Shown here: one piece after another, positions 49,055 to 57,813 of the stretch
Layout: each line of letters begins with the position of its first letter
Numbering within the stretch: position 1 is the stretch's first letter
Assembly: GCF_000308515.1 (NCBI RefSeq)
Contig: NZ_BAFV01000056.1
Coordinates: 62,001 to 126,000, forward strand
Origin: Nocardia carnea NBRC 14403
Lineage (GTDB): Bacteria > Actinomycetota > Actinomycetes > Mycobacteriales > Mycobacteriaceae
DNA: 64,000 bases
Reading direction: 5' to 3'
Made by a program: the position numbers and the translations under genes
Notes under the pieces: generated by a model
Database searches by the model: none
What the model saw: the letters and a program-made list of their open reading frames with translations, nothing else
What the model was told of the DNA's origin: nothing

Positions 49055-50136
49055 AGGACCACCACCGAACGCAGCACGGCACCCCCGTGCATGGTGGTGA
49101 AGGCCTGGTCGACGGCGTCCAGGCCGATCCGCTCGGTGACGAACTTCTCCAGTGGGAGCCGGCCCTGGCGGTACAGGTCGATCAGCATGGGGAAATCGCG
49201 TTCGGGCAGGCAGTCGCCGTACCAGGACGATTTCAGCGATCCGCCGCGGCTGAAGAAATCGATCAGCGGCATCTCGAGCTTCATATCGGGTGTCGGGACG
49301 CCGACCAGCACCACGGTGCCGGCCAGGTCGCGGGCGTAGAAGGCCTGCTTCCAGGTTTCGGGCCGGCCTACGGCATCGATCACCACATCCGCCCCGAAAC
49401 CGCCGGTGAGCTCCTGGATCGCCTCGACCGCATCCGTGGCGGAGGCGTCGACGGTATGCGTGGCGCCGAGTTCACGGGCCCAGTCGAACTTCCGGGCGTC
49501 GGTGTCCACGGCGATGATGGTTGCGGCGCCCGCGAGCCGCGCGCCGGCGATCGCGGCATCACCGACACCACCGCACCCCAGCACCGCGACCGAGTCACCC
49601 CGGCCGACATTGCCGGTGTTCACGGCGGCGCCGATCCCGGCCATCACACCGCAACCCAGCAATCCGGCGACCGCGGGATCGGTCTCCGGATCCACCTTGG
49701 TGCACTGACCCTCGTGTACCAGCGTCTTATCGGCGAACGCACCGATACCGAGCGCGGGGGTGAGTTCGGTACCGTCCTCGAGCGTCATCGGCACACTGGC
49801 GTTGAAGGTGTCGAAGCAGTACCAGGGCCGCCCGCGTTTACAGGCCCGGCACTGTCCGCAGACCGCACGCCAGTTCAGGATCACGAAATCGCCCGGCTCG
49901 ACATGGGTTACCGCCGAGCCCACGGTCTCGACCACACCGGCGGCCTCATGGCCGAGCAGGAACGGGAATTCGTCGTTGATCCCGCCTTCGCGATAGGTCA
50001 GATCGGTATGGCATACGCCGCAGGCCTGGATTTTCACCACCACATCGCGCGGCCCGGGGTCGGGCAGGACAATCTGAACGAGTTCGACCGGGGCGCCGGG
50101 ACTGCGGGCGATAACACCTCGAACCTGCTGGGGCAC
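49051..50136 (-). CDS. mscR: S-(hydroxymethyl)mycothiol dehydrogenase / S-nitrosomycothiol reductase
   Basis: 361 residues, the same length as M. tuberculosis MscR. Zinc-type medium-chain dehydrogenase: catalytic zinc ligands in ACGVCHTDL (Cys42) and GHEAAG (about 64-69), structural zinc cysteines in CGQCRACKRGRPWYC, cofactor motif GCGGVGDAAI, and the MscR-like DLTYREGGINDEFPFLLGHE region. It oxidises formaldehyde bound to mycothiol and reduces S-nitrosomycothiol. Start: GTG at 50136 with GAGGAGA 5 nt upstream; an ATG at 50160 would add eight residues. Confidence 0.94.
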   Translation of the reverse strand: MPQQVRGVIARSPGAPVELVQIVLPDPGPRDVVVKIQACGVCHTDLTYREGGINDEFPFLLGHEAAGVVETVGSAVTHVEPGDFVILNWRAVCGQCRACKRGRPWYCFDTFNASVPMTLEDGTELTPALGIGAFADKTLVHEGQCTKVDPETDPAVAGLLGCGVMAGIGAAVNTGNVGRGDSVAVLGCGGVGDAAIAGARLAGAATIIAVDTDARKFDWARELGATHTVDASATDAVEAIQELTGGFGADVVIDAVGRPETWKQAFYARDLAGTVVLVGVPTPDMKLEMPLIDFFSRGGSLKSSWYGDCLPERDFPMLIDLYRQGRLPLEKFVTERIGLDAVDQAFTTMHGGAVLRSVVVL

Positions 50137-50266
50137 TGTGTCTCCTCTCGGGGCGGTCATGCGGTGATGCACGATGCCGCATACGTTATCCGCCCCGCCG
50201 TCCCGCCGCGCGGGCCCGGGGGTATCCGGATGGGCCCCCGCCGGAGGTCGCGGGGCCCCGGACGCA

Positions 50267-50301
50267 GTGCGGCGGGGCGCCCACCGGACGCCCCGCCGCA
50301 C
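50267..50301 (-). terminator. Strong GC hairpin after the 32-residue gene
   Basis: Perfect 13-bp stem GTGCGGCGGGGCG / CGCCCCGCCGCAC (50267-50279, 50289-50301), 9-nt loop. It lies 14 bp after the stop of the small gene and about 130 bp before the mscR start. No T-run follows, so it may stabilise the small mRNA as much as end it. Confidence 0.65.
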
Positions 50302-50314
50302 TATCGGCAAACCC

Positions 50315-50413
50315 TCAGAGAACTCCCCAGGCCTGCAGGATATAGGTCACATTGGCGGCAATGTTCGTGACGAGATTCGCCAGATTCAGGGCCGCGGACC
50401 CGGTTTCGATCAT
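50315..50413 (-). CDS. Small 32-residue hydrophobic protein
   Basis: ATG at 50413 preceded by AGGAGG 10 nt upstream (AGGAGGAAAGTAGAAG). The product begins MIETGSAALNLANL and ends ILQAWGVL; it is amphipathic to hydrophobic with no charged residue after position 3. It is flanked by a strong hairpin downstream and an inverted repeat 130 bp upstream, so it looks like a self-contained small gene. Not recognised; possibly a membrane-active or regulatory peptide. Too short for usual gene finders. Confidence 0.6.
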   Translation of the reverse strand: MIETGSAALNLANLVTNIAANVTYILQAWGVL

Positions 50414-50541
50414 CTTCTACTTTCCTCCTGATCCGTCCCGACCGGAGCCCAAAATACCCACGGTGGCCGAGTCGGGCAAACGTCCGATTACCCGGCTCGA
50501 CAGCCCGGATGAAACCGGAGTCGACCGGAAAATTCGACGCT

Positions 50542-50574
50542 CACGTGTCCAGAATATTGACCGGACACGTGTCC
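50542..50574. promoter_or_regulatory. Inverted repeat with GGACACGTGTCC palindrome
   Basis: CACGTGTCC (50542-50550) and GGACACGTG (50563-50571) form a perfect 9-bp inverted repeat around AGAATATTGACC. The right half is itself the perfect 12-bp palindrome GGACACGTGTCC (50563-50574). It fits the GACA-N2-TGTC pattern seen in the CYP123 region. It lies upstream of the 32-residue gene and downstream of the small membrane-protein gene. Confidence 0.5.
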
Positions 50575-50680
50575 CACTCAGTGCGCACACCGGGTACAAG
50601 AGTGTGCGAAAAGATTCGCGGATGCGGGCTCACCGGCCGTTCGATGAACGATCGGCGGAACCCGACCACCCGGGGACCGA

Positions 50681-50974
50681 TCAGCCGGCGATCCGCACCT
50701 CGGGTTCGGGGCCCGGCCCGTCCGCCCGCAATTTGAGCAACGTCAACCCCGCAGTACAGGCGAGGATGAGACCGATAACACTGATCACGACATGCAACGT
50801 GGCGATTCCGTAGACCGCCGCCCCCAGCCCCCCGGTGAAAACCAGCCAGCCGAGAATTCTACTCACCGTCGCCCCGGAACCGGACGAACCGGTCATCACC
50901 GGCTCCGCATCCGCCTTCCGCGTCTCGGGCACCTCTGCCGCGCCGGGCAGATCGGTGGTGGTCTGGTCTCCCAT
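50681..50974 (-). CDS. Small two-helix membrane protein
   Basis: 97 residues. The N-terminal ~38 are acidic and polar; two membrane segments follow (about 41-61 and 65-86), and the C-terminal tail is short and polar. Not recognised. Start choice: two adjacent ATGs; the second (50974) is 6 nt after GAGGAG and is preferred over 50977. Divergent from the lipoprotein gene. Confidence 0.7.
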   Translation of the reverse strand: MGDQTTTDLPGAAEVPETRKADAEPVMTGSSGSGATVSRILGWLVFTGGLGAAVYGIATLHVVISVIGLILACTAGLTLLKLRADGPGPEPEVRIAG

Positions 50975-51273
50975 CATCTACTCCTCGATGGCGCCGATCC
51001 GGAAATCGTGTAGCGCCTACCACTGCGGTGCATCGGCACCGCGGACTCCGGTGTCCCATGCGTCACTTCCGCAACATACGCTAAGGCCACAACCCGAAGA
51101 TTGTTACGCAACACAAGCACGCGACACGCGGCCGATATCAATTCGATACCTGATATACCCGCCGCGAGCGGACCTTACACACGGTAACCAGCGGAATCGG
51201 CAGGGCGGGGGGTAGTTCCACCGGTCACCCTCGATTAAGGTGAGGCCACTGACTTATCACAGGAGCGTCACCG

Positions 51274-52044
51274 ATGGACAGCAAAACGAAGGTCGCCGGG
51301 CCCCTGGCCGCCGCCGGTGCGGTATCCCTCGGGCTGGTGTTCATCGGCGCCTGCGGGGTCGGTCAGGAAGACACCTACGTACCACCGCCACCGATCCACT
51401 CGGGGCCTCAGGCGGTCGAACAGGCACGCTACGCGGATCCGACGGCCACTACGGTGGCCCAGGTACTGATCCCGCCGTCCCCCAGCTGGCGGATGGCTCC
51501 CGAACCGCCGCCGCGGCGCACTCTGCCGCCGGAATACCAGATTTCGGTCACCTCATCGGCCGCCGCGTCGACCGGCCCCGGCGAGACAACCGACAGCGAC
51601 GAGACCACCAGACGCGCCACGCTTTCGGCCACCCCCGGTGAGTCGCCCACACCGGAGCAGGATTCGGCCGCGACATCGTCGTCCGCCACGGAAATCGAGC
51701 CGGCGCACAGTGAATCGCCGATTCCGCCACCGGCTCCCACCGGCACCGAGGTCACCCCGCCGACCTCTGCCGTCCCGGCCCCCACCACGACGATCGAGGC
51801 ACCCGGCGTCTCGGATACACCGGTCGCGCCCGAGTCACCGCCGGCCACCGAGCCCCTGGGCGGCGAGACCGCTCCGAGCACCGAAACGGCACGGACCACC
51901 TCGACCCCGCCGGCACCGGAATCCGAACGATCCACGCCCTTCGGGCTACCGGCCGACACCACCGAGACCGGTGCGCCGGAATCCGGCGCACTCGTCCCGA
52001 CCATCACGATCGCGCCGGCCGTCCCTCCCGGTTTCGGTGGCTGA
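51274..52044 (+). CDS. Pro/Ser/Thr-rich putative lipoprotein
   Basis: 256 residues. An N-terminal hydrophobic segment ends in the lipobox-like VFIGAC (Cys27), so the protein is probably lipidated and surface-exposed. The rest is almost all Pro, Thr, Ser, Ala and Glu without a folded domain, similar to mucin-like or O-mannosylated actinobacterial wall proteins. GGAG lies about 8 nt before the ATG. Convergent with the EspG gene. Function unknown. Confidence 0.75.
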   Translation: MDSKTKVAGPLAAAGAVSLGLVFIGACGVGQEDTYVPPPPIHSGPQAVEQARYADPTATTVAQVLIPPSPSWRMAPEPPPRRTLPPEYQISVTSSAAASTGPGETTDSDETTRRATLSATPGESPTPEQDSAATSSSATEIEPAHSESPIPPPAPTGTEVTPPTSAVPAPTTTIEAPGVSDTPVAPESPPATEPLGGETAPSTETARTTSTPPAPESERSTPFGLPADTTETGAPESGALVPTITIAPAVPPGFGG

Positions 52045-52077
52045 CAGCCTCCGCTCGGTGCCGCGAATCCGGCGCCG

Positions 52078-52824
52078 TCAGGTCTCGGCGTAGGCGATCG
52101 CCCGCTGCGCACCGGTCACCATGGGCCGCAGCGAATTCGTGAACCGCTCGGCGTCGACAGCGGCGATATCGACCATCGTGCCGGTGTGGATCGCATAGCG
52201 GCCGTCCCCGGCGATATCGATCCAGCACAGCACACCGAACGGATCCGTCCTGGTCGGCCGGTGCACGGAGACAACGAGCTGGCCGATACCGTCGCGCGGC
52301 TGTTTGAGCCGCTGCCGGATCCGGGTCGCCACAGTGGGGCCCGCGACCGGCACGGTCACCCGGTCCCGGCCGTCACGGACGACCTCCGCCCGCGGCGCAC
52401 GCAACCGCGCCCCGCTACCGACCGGGGCGGCCGGTAGCGCGGCAACAACACGCACGGGCAGGGAGGTGGCGGCCCCGGCCACGATCCGGATATCGCCACC
52501 TCGATCCGGATCGCCGCACGGCCGCTGCGTGGCCACGACCCCGATATGTCCCGCCGACGCACCGAGCACACGGGTGACGGGTGCCCCGGCGCCGTCCTGT
52601 CCGAATACCGACACACTGACCTCCGGAGCGGCCAGCACCCGCAGCGCTGCTTCCAAATCGGCGTCGAGAGTGGTCTCGCACCACTGCTGCAGCGCGGGCA
52701 GCTGGGCGGTCCGCTCGGCGGAATCCCGGGCGGACAACCGCACCGCCAGCGGGTAGGGGAGGCGATCGCCCACCGTCTGTTCCCAGGCCAGCGCCAACTG
52801 GTCCGGGGTGAGGATCCAATTCAC
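52078..52824 (-). CDS. ESX secretion-associated protein, EspG family
   Basis: 248 residues. EspG proteins are cytosolic chaperones that bind the tip of PPE proteins and bring PE-PPE pairs to a type VII secretion machine. The N-terminal WILTPDQLALAWEQT fits the family start, and the alternating-strand C-terminal half (VVSVHRPTRTDPFGVLCWIDIAGDGRYAIH) is also typical. The GTG start overlaps the PPE-like stop (GTGA); a GTG at 52839 is the alternative. No core ESX genes are in the window. Confidence 0.85.
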   Translation of the reverse strand: MNWILTPDQLALAWEQTVGDRLPYPLAVRLSARDSAERTAQLPALQQWCETTLDADLEAALRVLAAPEVSVSVFGQDGAGAPVTRVLGASAGHIGVVATQRPCGDPDRGGDIRIVAGAATSLPVRVVAALPAAPVGSGARLRAPRAEVVRDGRDRVTVPVAGPTVATRIRQRLKQPRDGIGQLVVSVHRPTRTDPFGVLCWIDIAGDGRYAIHTGTMVDIAAVDAERFTNSLRPMVTGAQRAIAYAET

Positions 52825-54089
52825 TCCGCGTCGGTCCACTCGCCCAGCACCGGCGGGGTGGTGGGTTCGAGGGTGCCGATCAGCTGCCCGCCGGGTTCGG
52901 CTTCTTCCAGGAAGGTGAGTTCCTCGTCGCCGAAATGCAGATCGTCGTCCTCGTCGCCGGGCCGTTCGGCGCGCGCCGGGGCCACCGGAGAATTCGAGCG
53001 CACACTATCGGCCGCCATCGCACCGCCCATCATGCCGCCGATCGCGCCCGCACCCATCCCGGTGATCGCATCGCCACTCGAATTACGCTGCTGTTCCTCA
53101 CGATCGCGTTCGCTGTCGGATGACCCGGCCGCGGCCGGACGGACCGGTACGGCGAACACGGGGGCACCAGGCGTACTCGCCGGCGCCACCGGCGCACTGC
53201 TGCCGGCTACGGCCGGGGCGGTGGGCGCGGGCGCGGGACCCGGCAGTTGTGTTCCGGCGGTGGTGGTGGCCTGCGGCTGATCCGCCGGGCCGGGCACTGC
53301 TGCGGCTACCGGGACACCTGGGGCAGCGGGGAGTGCAGGCGCGCCGGCGGTAGCCGGATCGCTTGCGGTTGCTTCCTGGAGAGCCGGTGCGGCCGGCGAC
53401 GCCGAGGCAGTATCCGGTGCGTACGAAACGACCTTTCCTACCGGCGAACTCACGCCGGTAGCGGCTGCGGCGGGCGCGGCGGCCGAGGTCTGCGTATCCG
53501 GTTCCCCCGGCCCCGGATCGGGCAGATCAGGAAAGGCGGGGACCTGCGAGCCGGTCGGGATGAAGGCGCCGAGGTAGACACTTTCCATCACCCGTACCGC
53601 GTCCGCGCGTTCGCTCTCGGCTGCCTGCTGGCCGGCAATATTGCCCGTCGCCGCATGCGGATCGAGAAGCGCAGCCGGCAGGTCCGGCCGGACTCCGGAC
53701 GGTTCGCCGATACCGGTACGGAGCGTTTCCGCGGCGTCACCCGCCTGCCCCAGCCGCTGTCCCACCGTGGTCAGCACATCGGCAAGCTGCCGGCCGGCAG
53801 CCTCGAAATCCCGGACCGCCGCGCCGGCGAGACCCGCCGCGGCGCCACGCCAGCCGTCGGAGATGGTGCCGCGGATCTCGGTATGCGCCTGCGTCACAGC
53901 ATCGTTCAGCCCGGACGCCGCCCCCTGCCACAGTTGGCCGCCGGTCTGCAGCGCGGACGGATCCAGCAGCGATACGCCGGCGTGGATTTGCTCGTGGGTC
54001 AGATTGTCGAAAACCTCGACCGTCGGCGCGTAATCGGGGTCCACGCGATTGTGGGCGCCCCGGAGCCCTGTTCGCGGTAGCTCACGCAC
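52821..54089 (-). CDS. PPE-like type VII secretion substrate with long disordered tail
   Basis: 422 residues. The N-terminal ~140 are helical with the SDGWRGAAAGLAGAAV segment typical of WXG/PPE-type proteins and an LADVLTTVGQRL helix. Residues ~205-325 are an Ala/Pro-rich linker. A Gly/Ala/Met patch (GMGAGAIGGMMGGAMA) and an acidic end (GDEDDDLHFGDEELTFLEE) follow. Starts with GTG, GGGAG 6 nt upstream, overlapping the PE-like gene by 8 bp. Predicted to pair with that protein and be handled by EspG. Confidence 0.8.
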   Translation of the reverse strand: MRELPRTGLRGAHNRVDPDYAPTVEVFDNLTHEQIHAGVSLLDPSALQTGGQLWQGAASGLNDAVTQAHTEIRGTISDGWRGAAAGLAGAAVRDFEAAGRQLADVLTTVGQRLGQAGDAAETLRTGIGEPSGVRPDLPAALLDPHAATGNIAGQQAAESERADAVRVMESVYLGAFIPTGSQVPAFPDLPDPGPGEPDTQTSAAAPAAAATGVSSPVGKVVSYAPDTASASPAAPALQEATASDPATAGAPALPAAPGVPVAAAVPGPADQPQATTTAGTQLPGPAPAPTAPAVAGSSAPVAPASTPGAPVFAVPVRPAAAGSSDSERDREEQQRNSSGDAITGMGAGAIGGMMGGAMAADSVRSNSPVAPARAERPGDEDDDLHFGDEELTFLEEAEPGGQLIGTLEPTTPPVLGEWTDAE

Positions 54090-54471
54090 CGGATACTCCC
54101 GTCACCTCGACCGGTGTGGCGCCGAGCGCGGCCGCGACCTCGGAATCGGTGTGCTGGTACGCCGCCGCAGCACTCCGGAAGGTATGCGCCATCTGCCGCG
54201 CCGCATTCGCGTAATTACGCAGCGCCGCTATCGCATCGCCTGCCTTACCTTCGAAACCGCCGCGCAGCGCCGCACCGGAATCGAATCCACCGAAACCCGG
54301 CAGGGAAACCGCTGCGCCGAGGGTTTCGATCTGCGCATCCACCTGATCGGCCAGCTGCTCGTAGCGCAGCGCGCACCGCTCCGGCGCGCCCTCGGCCACC
54401 AGAACCCCATCGATCCACAGCTCTCCGTCGTCGACGGCCGAGCCGAGCGCGGTAATCGTATTCGGCTGCAT
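54082..54471 (-). CDS. PE/WXG100-like type VII secretion partner
   Basis: 129 residues, mostly helical. The C-terminal helix carries YQHTD near residue 107, matching the YxxxD/E type VII export signal; a Gly-rich turn (FGGFDSGAALRGGF) separates two helical halves. ATG at 54471 with GAGGAAGGGGG upstream. First of the three-gene PE-PPE-EspG module; the hydrolase gene ends 43 bp upstream on the same strand. Confidence 0.75.
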   Translation of the reverse strand: MQPNTITALGSAVDDGELWIDGVLVAEGAPERCALRYEQLADQVDAQIETLGAAVSLPGFGGFDSGAALRGGFEGKAGDAIAALRNYANAARQMAHTFRSAAAAYQHTDSEVAAALGATPVEVTGVSGA

Positions 54472-54514
54472 CGCCGGACCCCCTTCCTCTTCCGCCGGCG
54501 CCCAGCGGCTCTCG

Positions 54515-55222
54515 TCATCGCCGCGCCGGCCCCGCGACGATCTCCTGCGTCCATTGCACGATATCCGCCGCGACCCGGCCGCGCACGCGCTCGTGCAGCA
54601 GATCGTGGCCCGCATCCGGGTACTCGCGCAGCTCCACCGAATCATGCCGCCGCGCCCAGTCCCGCACCGCCTCGATCGGCGCCCGCCGGTCGTCGACCCC
54701 GTGCACCGCCAGCACCCGCGGCAGCGGGGCGACCTGCGCGGAACTGGTGCCGAGCACCCGCTGCGGGGTACCGCACAGCACCAGTCCGGCCAGGTCGCGG
54801 GCGTCCAGCGCCGGATCGGCCGGGTATCCGGCAGCTTTCGGTGTCGCGCTGCGCCCGGGAGCTACAGCCTGCGTCCGGGCGGCGCCGAGTGCGGCCAGCG
54901 CCGTGATCGCTCCCAGCGAATGTCCCATGAGGGCCAATGGCAGATCAGGGACGAGGTCACGCACAACCCCGATGAAGCGCACCGCGTCATCCACCAGATC
55001 ATCCAAGTCCACGGGACGCTCGGGATCGCCTTCGCTGAGCCCCTGCCCGGCGGTATCCAGCGTCCACACCGCGATTCCGTCGACGTTCAGCCGACGCGCG
55101 AACTCGTGATAATGCCCGCTGTGCTGTCCGGAACCGGGTAACAACGCCAGCGCGGCCACAGCCCCGTCGACCGGCCGATCCCGATAATGCAACCGGCCAC
55201 GCGCGCCTTCGAAAAACCCCAT
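54515..55222 (-). CDS. Alpha/beta hydrolase, monoacylglycerol-lipase-like
   Basis: 235 residues. LLPGSGQHSGHYHEFA (oxyanion region), WTLDTAGQGLSEG, nucleophile elbow MGHSLGAITAL near 105, acid in VHGVDDRRAP and histidine in DAGHDLLHE complete the triad. It resembles serine-aminopeptidase-S33/monoacylglycerol lipases such as Rv0183. Cytoplasmic or peripheral. Same strand as the PE-PPE-EspG genes and possibly cotranscribed. Confidence 0.9.
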   Translation of the reverse strand: MGFFEGARGRLHYRDRPVDGAVAALALLPGSGQHSGHYHEFARRLNVDGIAVWTLDTAGQGLSEGDPERPVDLDDLVDDAVRFIGVVRDLVPDLPLALMGHSLGAITALAALGAARTQAVAPGRSATPKAAGYPADPALDARDLAGLVLCGTPQRVLGTSSAQVAPLPRVLAVHGVDDRRAPIEAVRDWARRHDSVELREYPDAGHDLLHERVRGRVAADIVQWTQEIVAGPARR

Positions 55223-55637
55223 GATCGAATTCTGGCAAACCGGATGCGCGGCCGGAGTCCGGCACGATCCATCCCACGAGCCACGAAGGCGCGGCTGCTC
55301 GAGGTGAGCCCGGTGTTCACAGCTGGAATACCTGCGGCGCGCCGGCTGCAGAACGCTGGTGCCGTCCCACCCGAGTCCCCAGCCCAGGGCGATGGCGTCA
55401 CGGCGTGGCCGCGTCCGGATACAACGGCAAAAGTCGCATGGATGCAGGGACTCTCTTCACCCGTGAGCTCAGCCGGGCACCGGACGACGAACTCACCGTC
55501 CTACCTGACAAGTTGCTGCGGCGGCCGGGCGTCGGCCTCGGCGAACGGGCCTGTACCGCTGGGGTGAGCGATATCGCCGGGGCGCCGATCGACGATTCCC
55601 CGGCCGTCGCCGCATGAGGCGTCGGCCCGGCGAGTGG
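55223..55637. other. Intergenic, no gene seen
   Basis: 415 bp upstream of the hydrolase and downstream of the secreted-protein gene (both minus). Short open frames have no Shine-Dalgarno or family-like sequence; possibly a decayed gene. It must contain the hydrolase promoter. Confidence 0.55.
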
Positions 55638-56402
55638 CTACGCCGGAGCCGCAGCGGGCTCTTGTGCGGGCCCGGCTTCCGAAGCCGGGGCGCCCGGTTG
55701 CGCGGGGGCCGCCGGTGCCGACTGGGGAGCCGGGGCCTGCGGGGCGGCCGCATCCGGCGCGGGAACGGCCGGGGCCGGCGGCAGGTCGGGCACGGAGAAC
55801 AAGCCGACCGTGGGCGTCATCACACAGAGCGCGCCCGGGTAGCTCACGGTTCCCCACATGGAGGCGAGGACCGTCCCCGGCCCGCTGTCGACGGTCCGCG
55901 ACAACGAGGCGGTACCGAACTCGGTGACATCGCTGAGCGTATCCAGCCCGCTGCGGCCGTTGTTGATATTGATCCAGGCGACCACCAGACCCGAGGCCTG
56001 TGCGATACCGGAATGCCGCGGAGTGGCGTGGAAGGTCAGCGTGCCGGGGGTGCCGCTCAGGTTGATACTGGGGCCGTTGGCGGTGGCGGCCGCGAAGGTT
56101 GTGGTGATCACGCCGTTGCTGCCGCAGCCGAAGGTCGGGGCGGCGTAGACGAAGGGGGCATAGGCGCTGATATTGCTGATCTCGCTGGCGGCCACGATGT
56201 CGTGATAGCTGCGCAGTGCATCCACGCCGGGGCGGGCGGCCGGATCGGCGGCGGCCTGTTCGGTGAGCGCGGTCAGCGCGGTTTCGCCGGGCGTCGGTTC
56301 GGGTTCGGGTGCGGCGGCCGCCGGGGTGGTGAAGGTGAGCGCGGCACCGATACCGAGGGCGGCCGCTGCGGCCGCGGTTCGCGCGACGATTCTGTTGTGC
56401 AC
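55638..56402 (-). CDS. Secreted protein with signal peptide and Pro/Ala-rich C-terminus
   Basis: 254 residues. A Sec signal peptide (Arg at 4 and 8, hydrophobic core ~9-24) ends at about TTPAAAAPE. The middle (about 60-200) is a beta-rich domain with one cysteine pair (GCGSNG, ALCVMTP), resembling the uncharacterised secreted proteins of Nocardia and mycobacteria. The last ~50 residues are Ala/Pro-rich. GTG start with GGGAG 7 nt upstream; the longer upstream frame is not coding. Function unknown. Confidence 0.8.
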   Translation of the reverse strand: MHNRIVARTAAAAAALGIGAALTFTTPAAAAPEPEPTPGETALTALTEQAAADPAARPGVDALRSYHDIVAASEISNISAYAPFVYAAPTFGCGSNGVITTTFAAATANGPSINLSGTPGTLTFHATPRHSGIAQASGLVVAWININNGRSGLDTLSDVTEFGTASLSRTVDSGPGTVLASMWGTVSYPGALCVMTPTVGLFSVPDLPPAPAVPAPDAAAPQAPAPQSAPAAPAQPGAPASEAGPAQEPAAAPA

Positions 56403-56631
56403 TGCTGAACTCCCTATATCCGCTCGCGGCGATGGCAGGCCGGATCCACCGGCAATCCCCCGCCCACCGCTGCAAGTTACCAGCACCGGCGGGACACCGC
56501 CGGGTCACACTCCGCTCTCGGCCCGCGTTATCGGCGGCAGGCGACGGGTGCATGTGATGCACTCGACGCGGCAGGATTGATCAGGGGTGTAAATTCGATG
56601 CGGGACAATCGAGACATATTTGGAGATGTGT

Positions 56632-57804
56632 ATGAAATTAACTCTGTCTCCCGACGAGGTCGCCTTCCGCGACGAGCTGCGGAAGATCTACACCACCGCG
56701 ATCCCCGCCGAGATCCGGGAACGCGTGAAGTACGGTCACGAGCTGTCCCGCGAGGACGTCGTGACGGCCCACCGGATCCTCAACGAGCACGGCCTGGCCG
56801 TGCCGAACTGGCCGGTGGAATGGGGCGGCAAGGACTGGACCCCCATGCAGCGCCATATCTGGCAGGACGAGATGCAGCTGGCCAGCGTGCCCGACCCGCT
56901 GACCTTCAACGCCACCATGATCGGCCCGGTCATCGCCCAGTTCGGCTCCGAAGAACTGAAGAAGCGTTTCCTGCCGGCCACCGCCAACCTCGATATCTGG
57001 TGGTGCCAGGGTTTCTCCGAACCCGACGCCGGCTCCGACCTGGCCTCGCTGCGCACCACCGCAGTCCGCGACGGTGACTCCTACATCGTCAACGGCCAGA
57101 AGATCTGGACCACCCTGGGGCAATGGGCCGACTGGATCTTCTGCCTGGTCCGCACCGACCCCGATGCCCCGAAGAAGCAGGCCGGGATCTCCATGCTGCT
57201 CTTCGATGTGAAATCCCCCGGCGTCACCATCCGCCCGATCAAACTCATCGACGGTGGATACGAGGTGAACGAGGTCTTCTTCGAGAACGTGCGGGTCCCC
57301 GCCGATCAGCTGGTCGGCGAGGAGAACATGGGCTGGACCTACGCCAAATTCCTGCTCGGCAACGAACGCACCGGTATCACCGCTGTCGGCCGTACCAAGG
57401 TGAAGATCGGGGTGGCCAAGGAATACGCCGCGGCCACCAAATCCGGTTCGGGCACCCTCCTCGAGGACCCGCTGTTCGCGGCGCGGATCGCCGAACTGGA
57501 GAACGAACTGCTCGCTCTGGAACTCACCCAGCTGCGTGTGGTCTCGAATTCGACCGAGGGCAAACCGAATCCGGCCTCCTCGGTGCTGAAGCTGCGCGGT
57601 TCCGAACTGCAGCAGGCTGCCACCGAACTCCTGCTCGATATCGCCGGCCCGGATGCCGTACCGGTCGGCGCCGGGGATATCGCCTCGCCCGAATGGGCGC
57701 AGCGCAGTGGCCCCAGCTACCTCAACTACCGCAAAACAACCATCTACGGAGGTTCCAGCGAGGTGCAGCGCACCATCATCGCCTCCTCGATCCTCGGATT
57801 GTGA
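56632..57804 (+). CDS. Acyl-CoA dehydrogenase, FadE-type, first of a pair
   Basis: 390 residues, FAD-dependent alpha,beta-dehydrogenation of an acyl-CoA. Typical motifs: WPVEWGGKDW, the flavin-contacting GFSEPDAGSDLASLRT and GQKIWTT. The C-terminal loop reads IYGGSSEVQR where many family members have IYEGTSQIQR, so the usual C-terminal glutamate is absent; LLGNERTG near 245 could supply the base as in LCAD/IVD-type enzymes. Start: ATG at 56632 with GGAG 6 nt upstream. Followed 9 bp later by a second, different dehydrogenase gene, an arrangement typical of the heterotetrameric sterol-side-chain dehydrogenases of mycobacteria. Confidence 0.92.
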   Translation: MKLTLSPDEVAFRDELRKIYTTAIPAEIRERVKYGHELSREDVVTAHRILNEHGLAVPNWPVEWGGKDWTPMQRHIWQDEMQLASVPDPLTFNATMIGPVIAQFGSEELKKRFLPATANLDIWWCQGFSEPDAGSDLASLRTTAVRDGDSYIVNGQKIWTTLGQWADWIFCLVRTDPDAPKKQAGISMLLFDVKSPGVTIRPIKLIDGGYEVNEVFFENVRVPADQLVGEENMGWTYAKFLLGNERTGITAVGRTKVKIGVAKEYAAATKSGSGTLLEDPLFAARIAELENELLALELTQLRVVSNSTEGKPNPASSVLKLRGSELQQAATELLLDIAGPDAVPVGAGDIASPEWAQRSGPSYLNYRKTTIYGGSSEVQRTIIASSILGL

Positions 57805-57813
57805 GGTCAGGTT

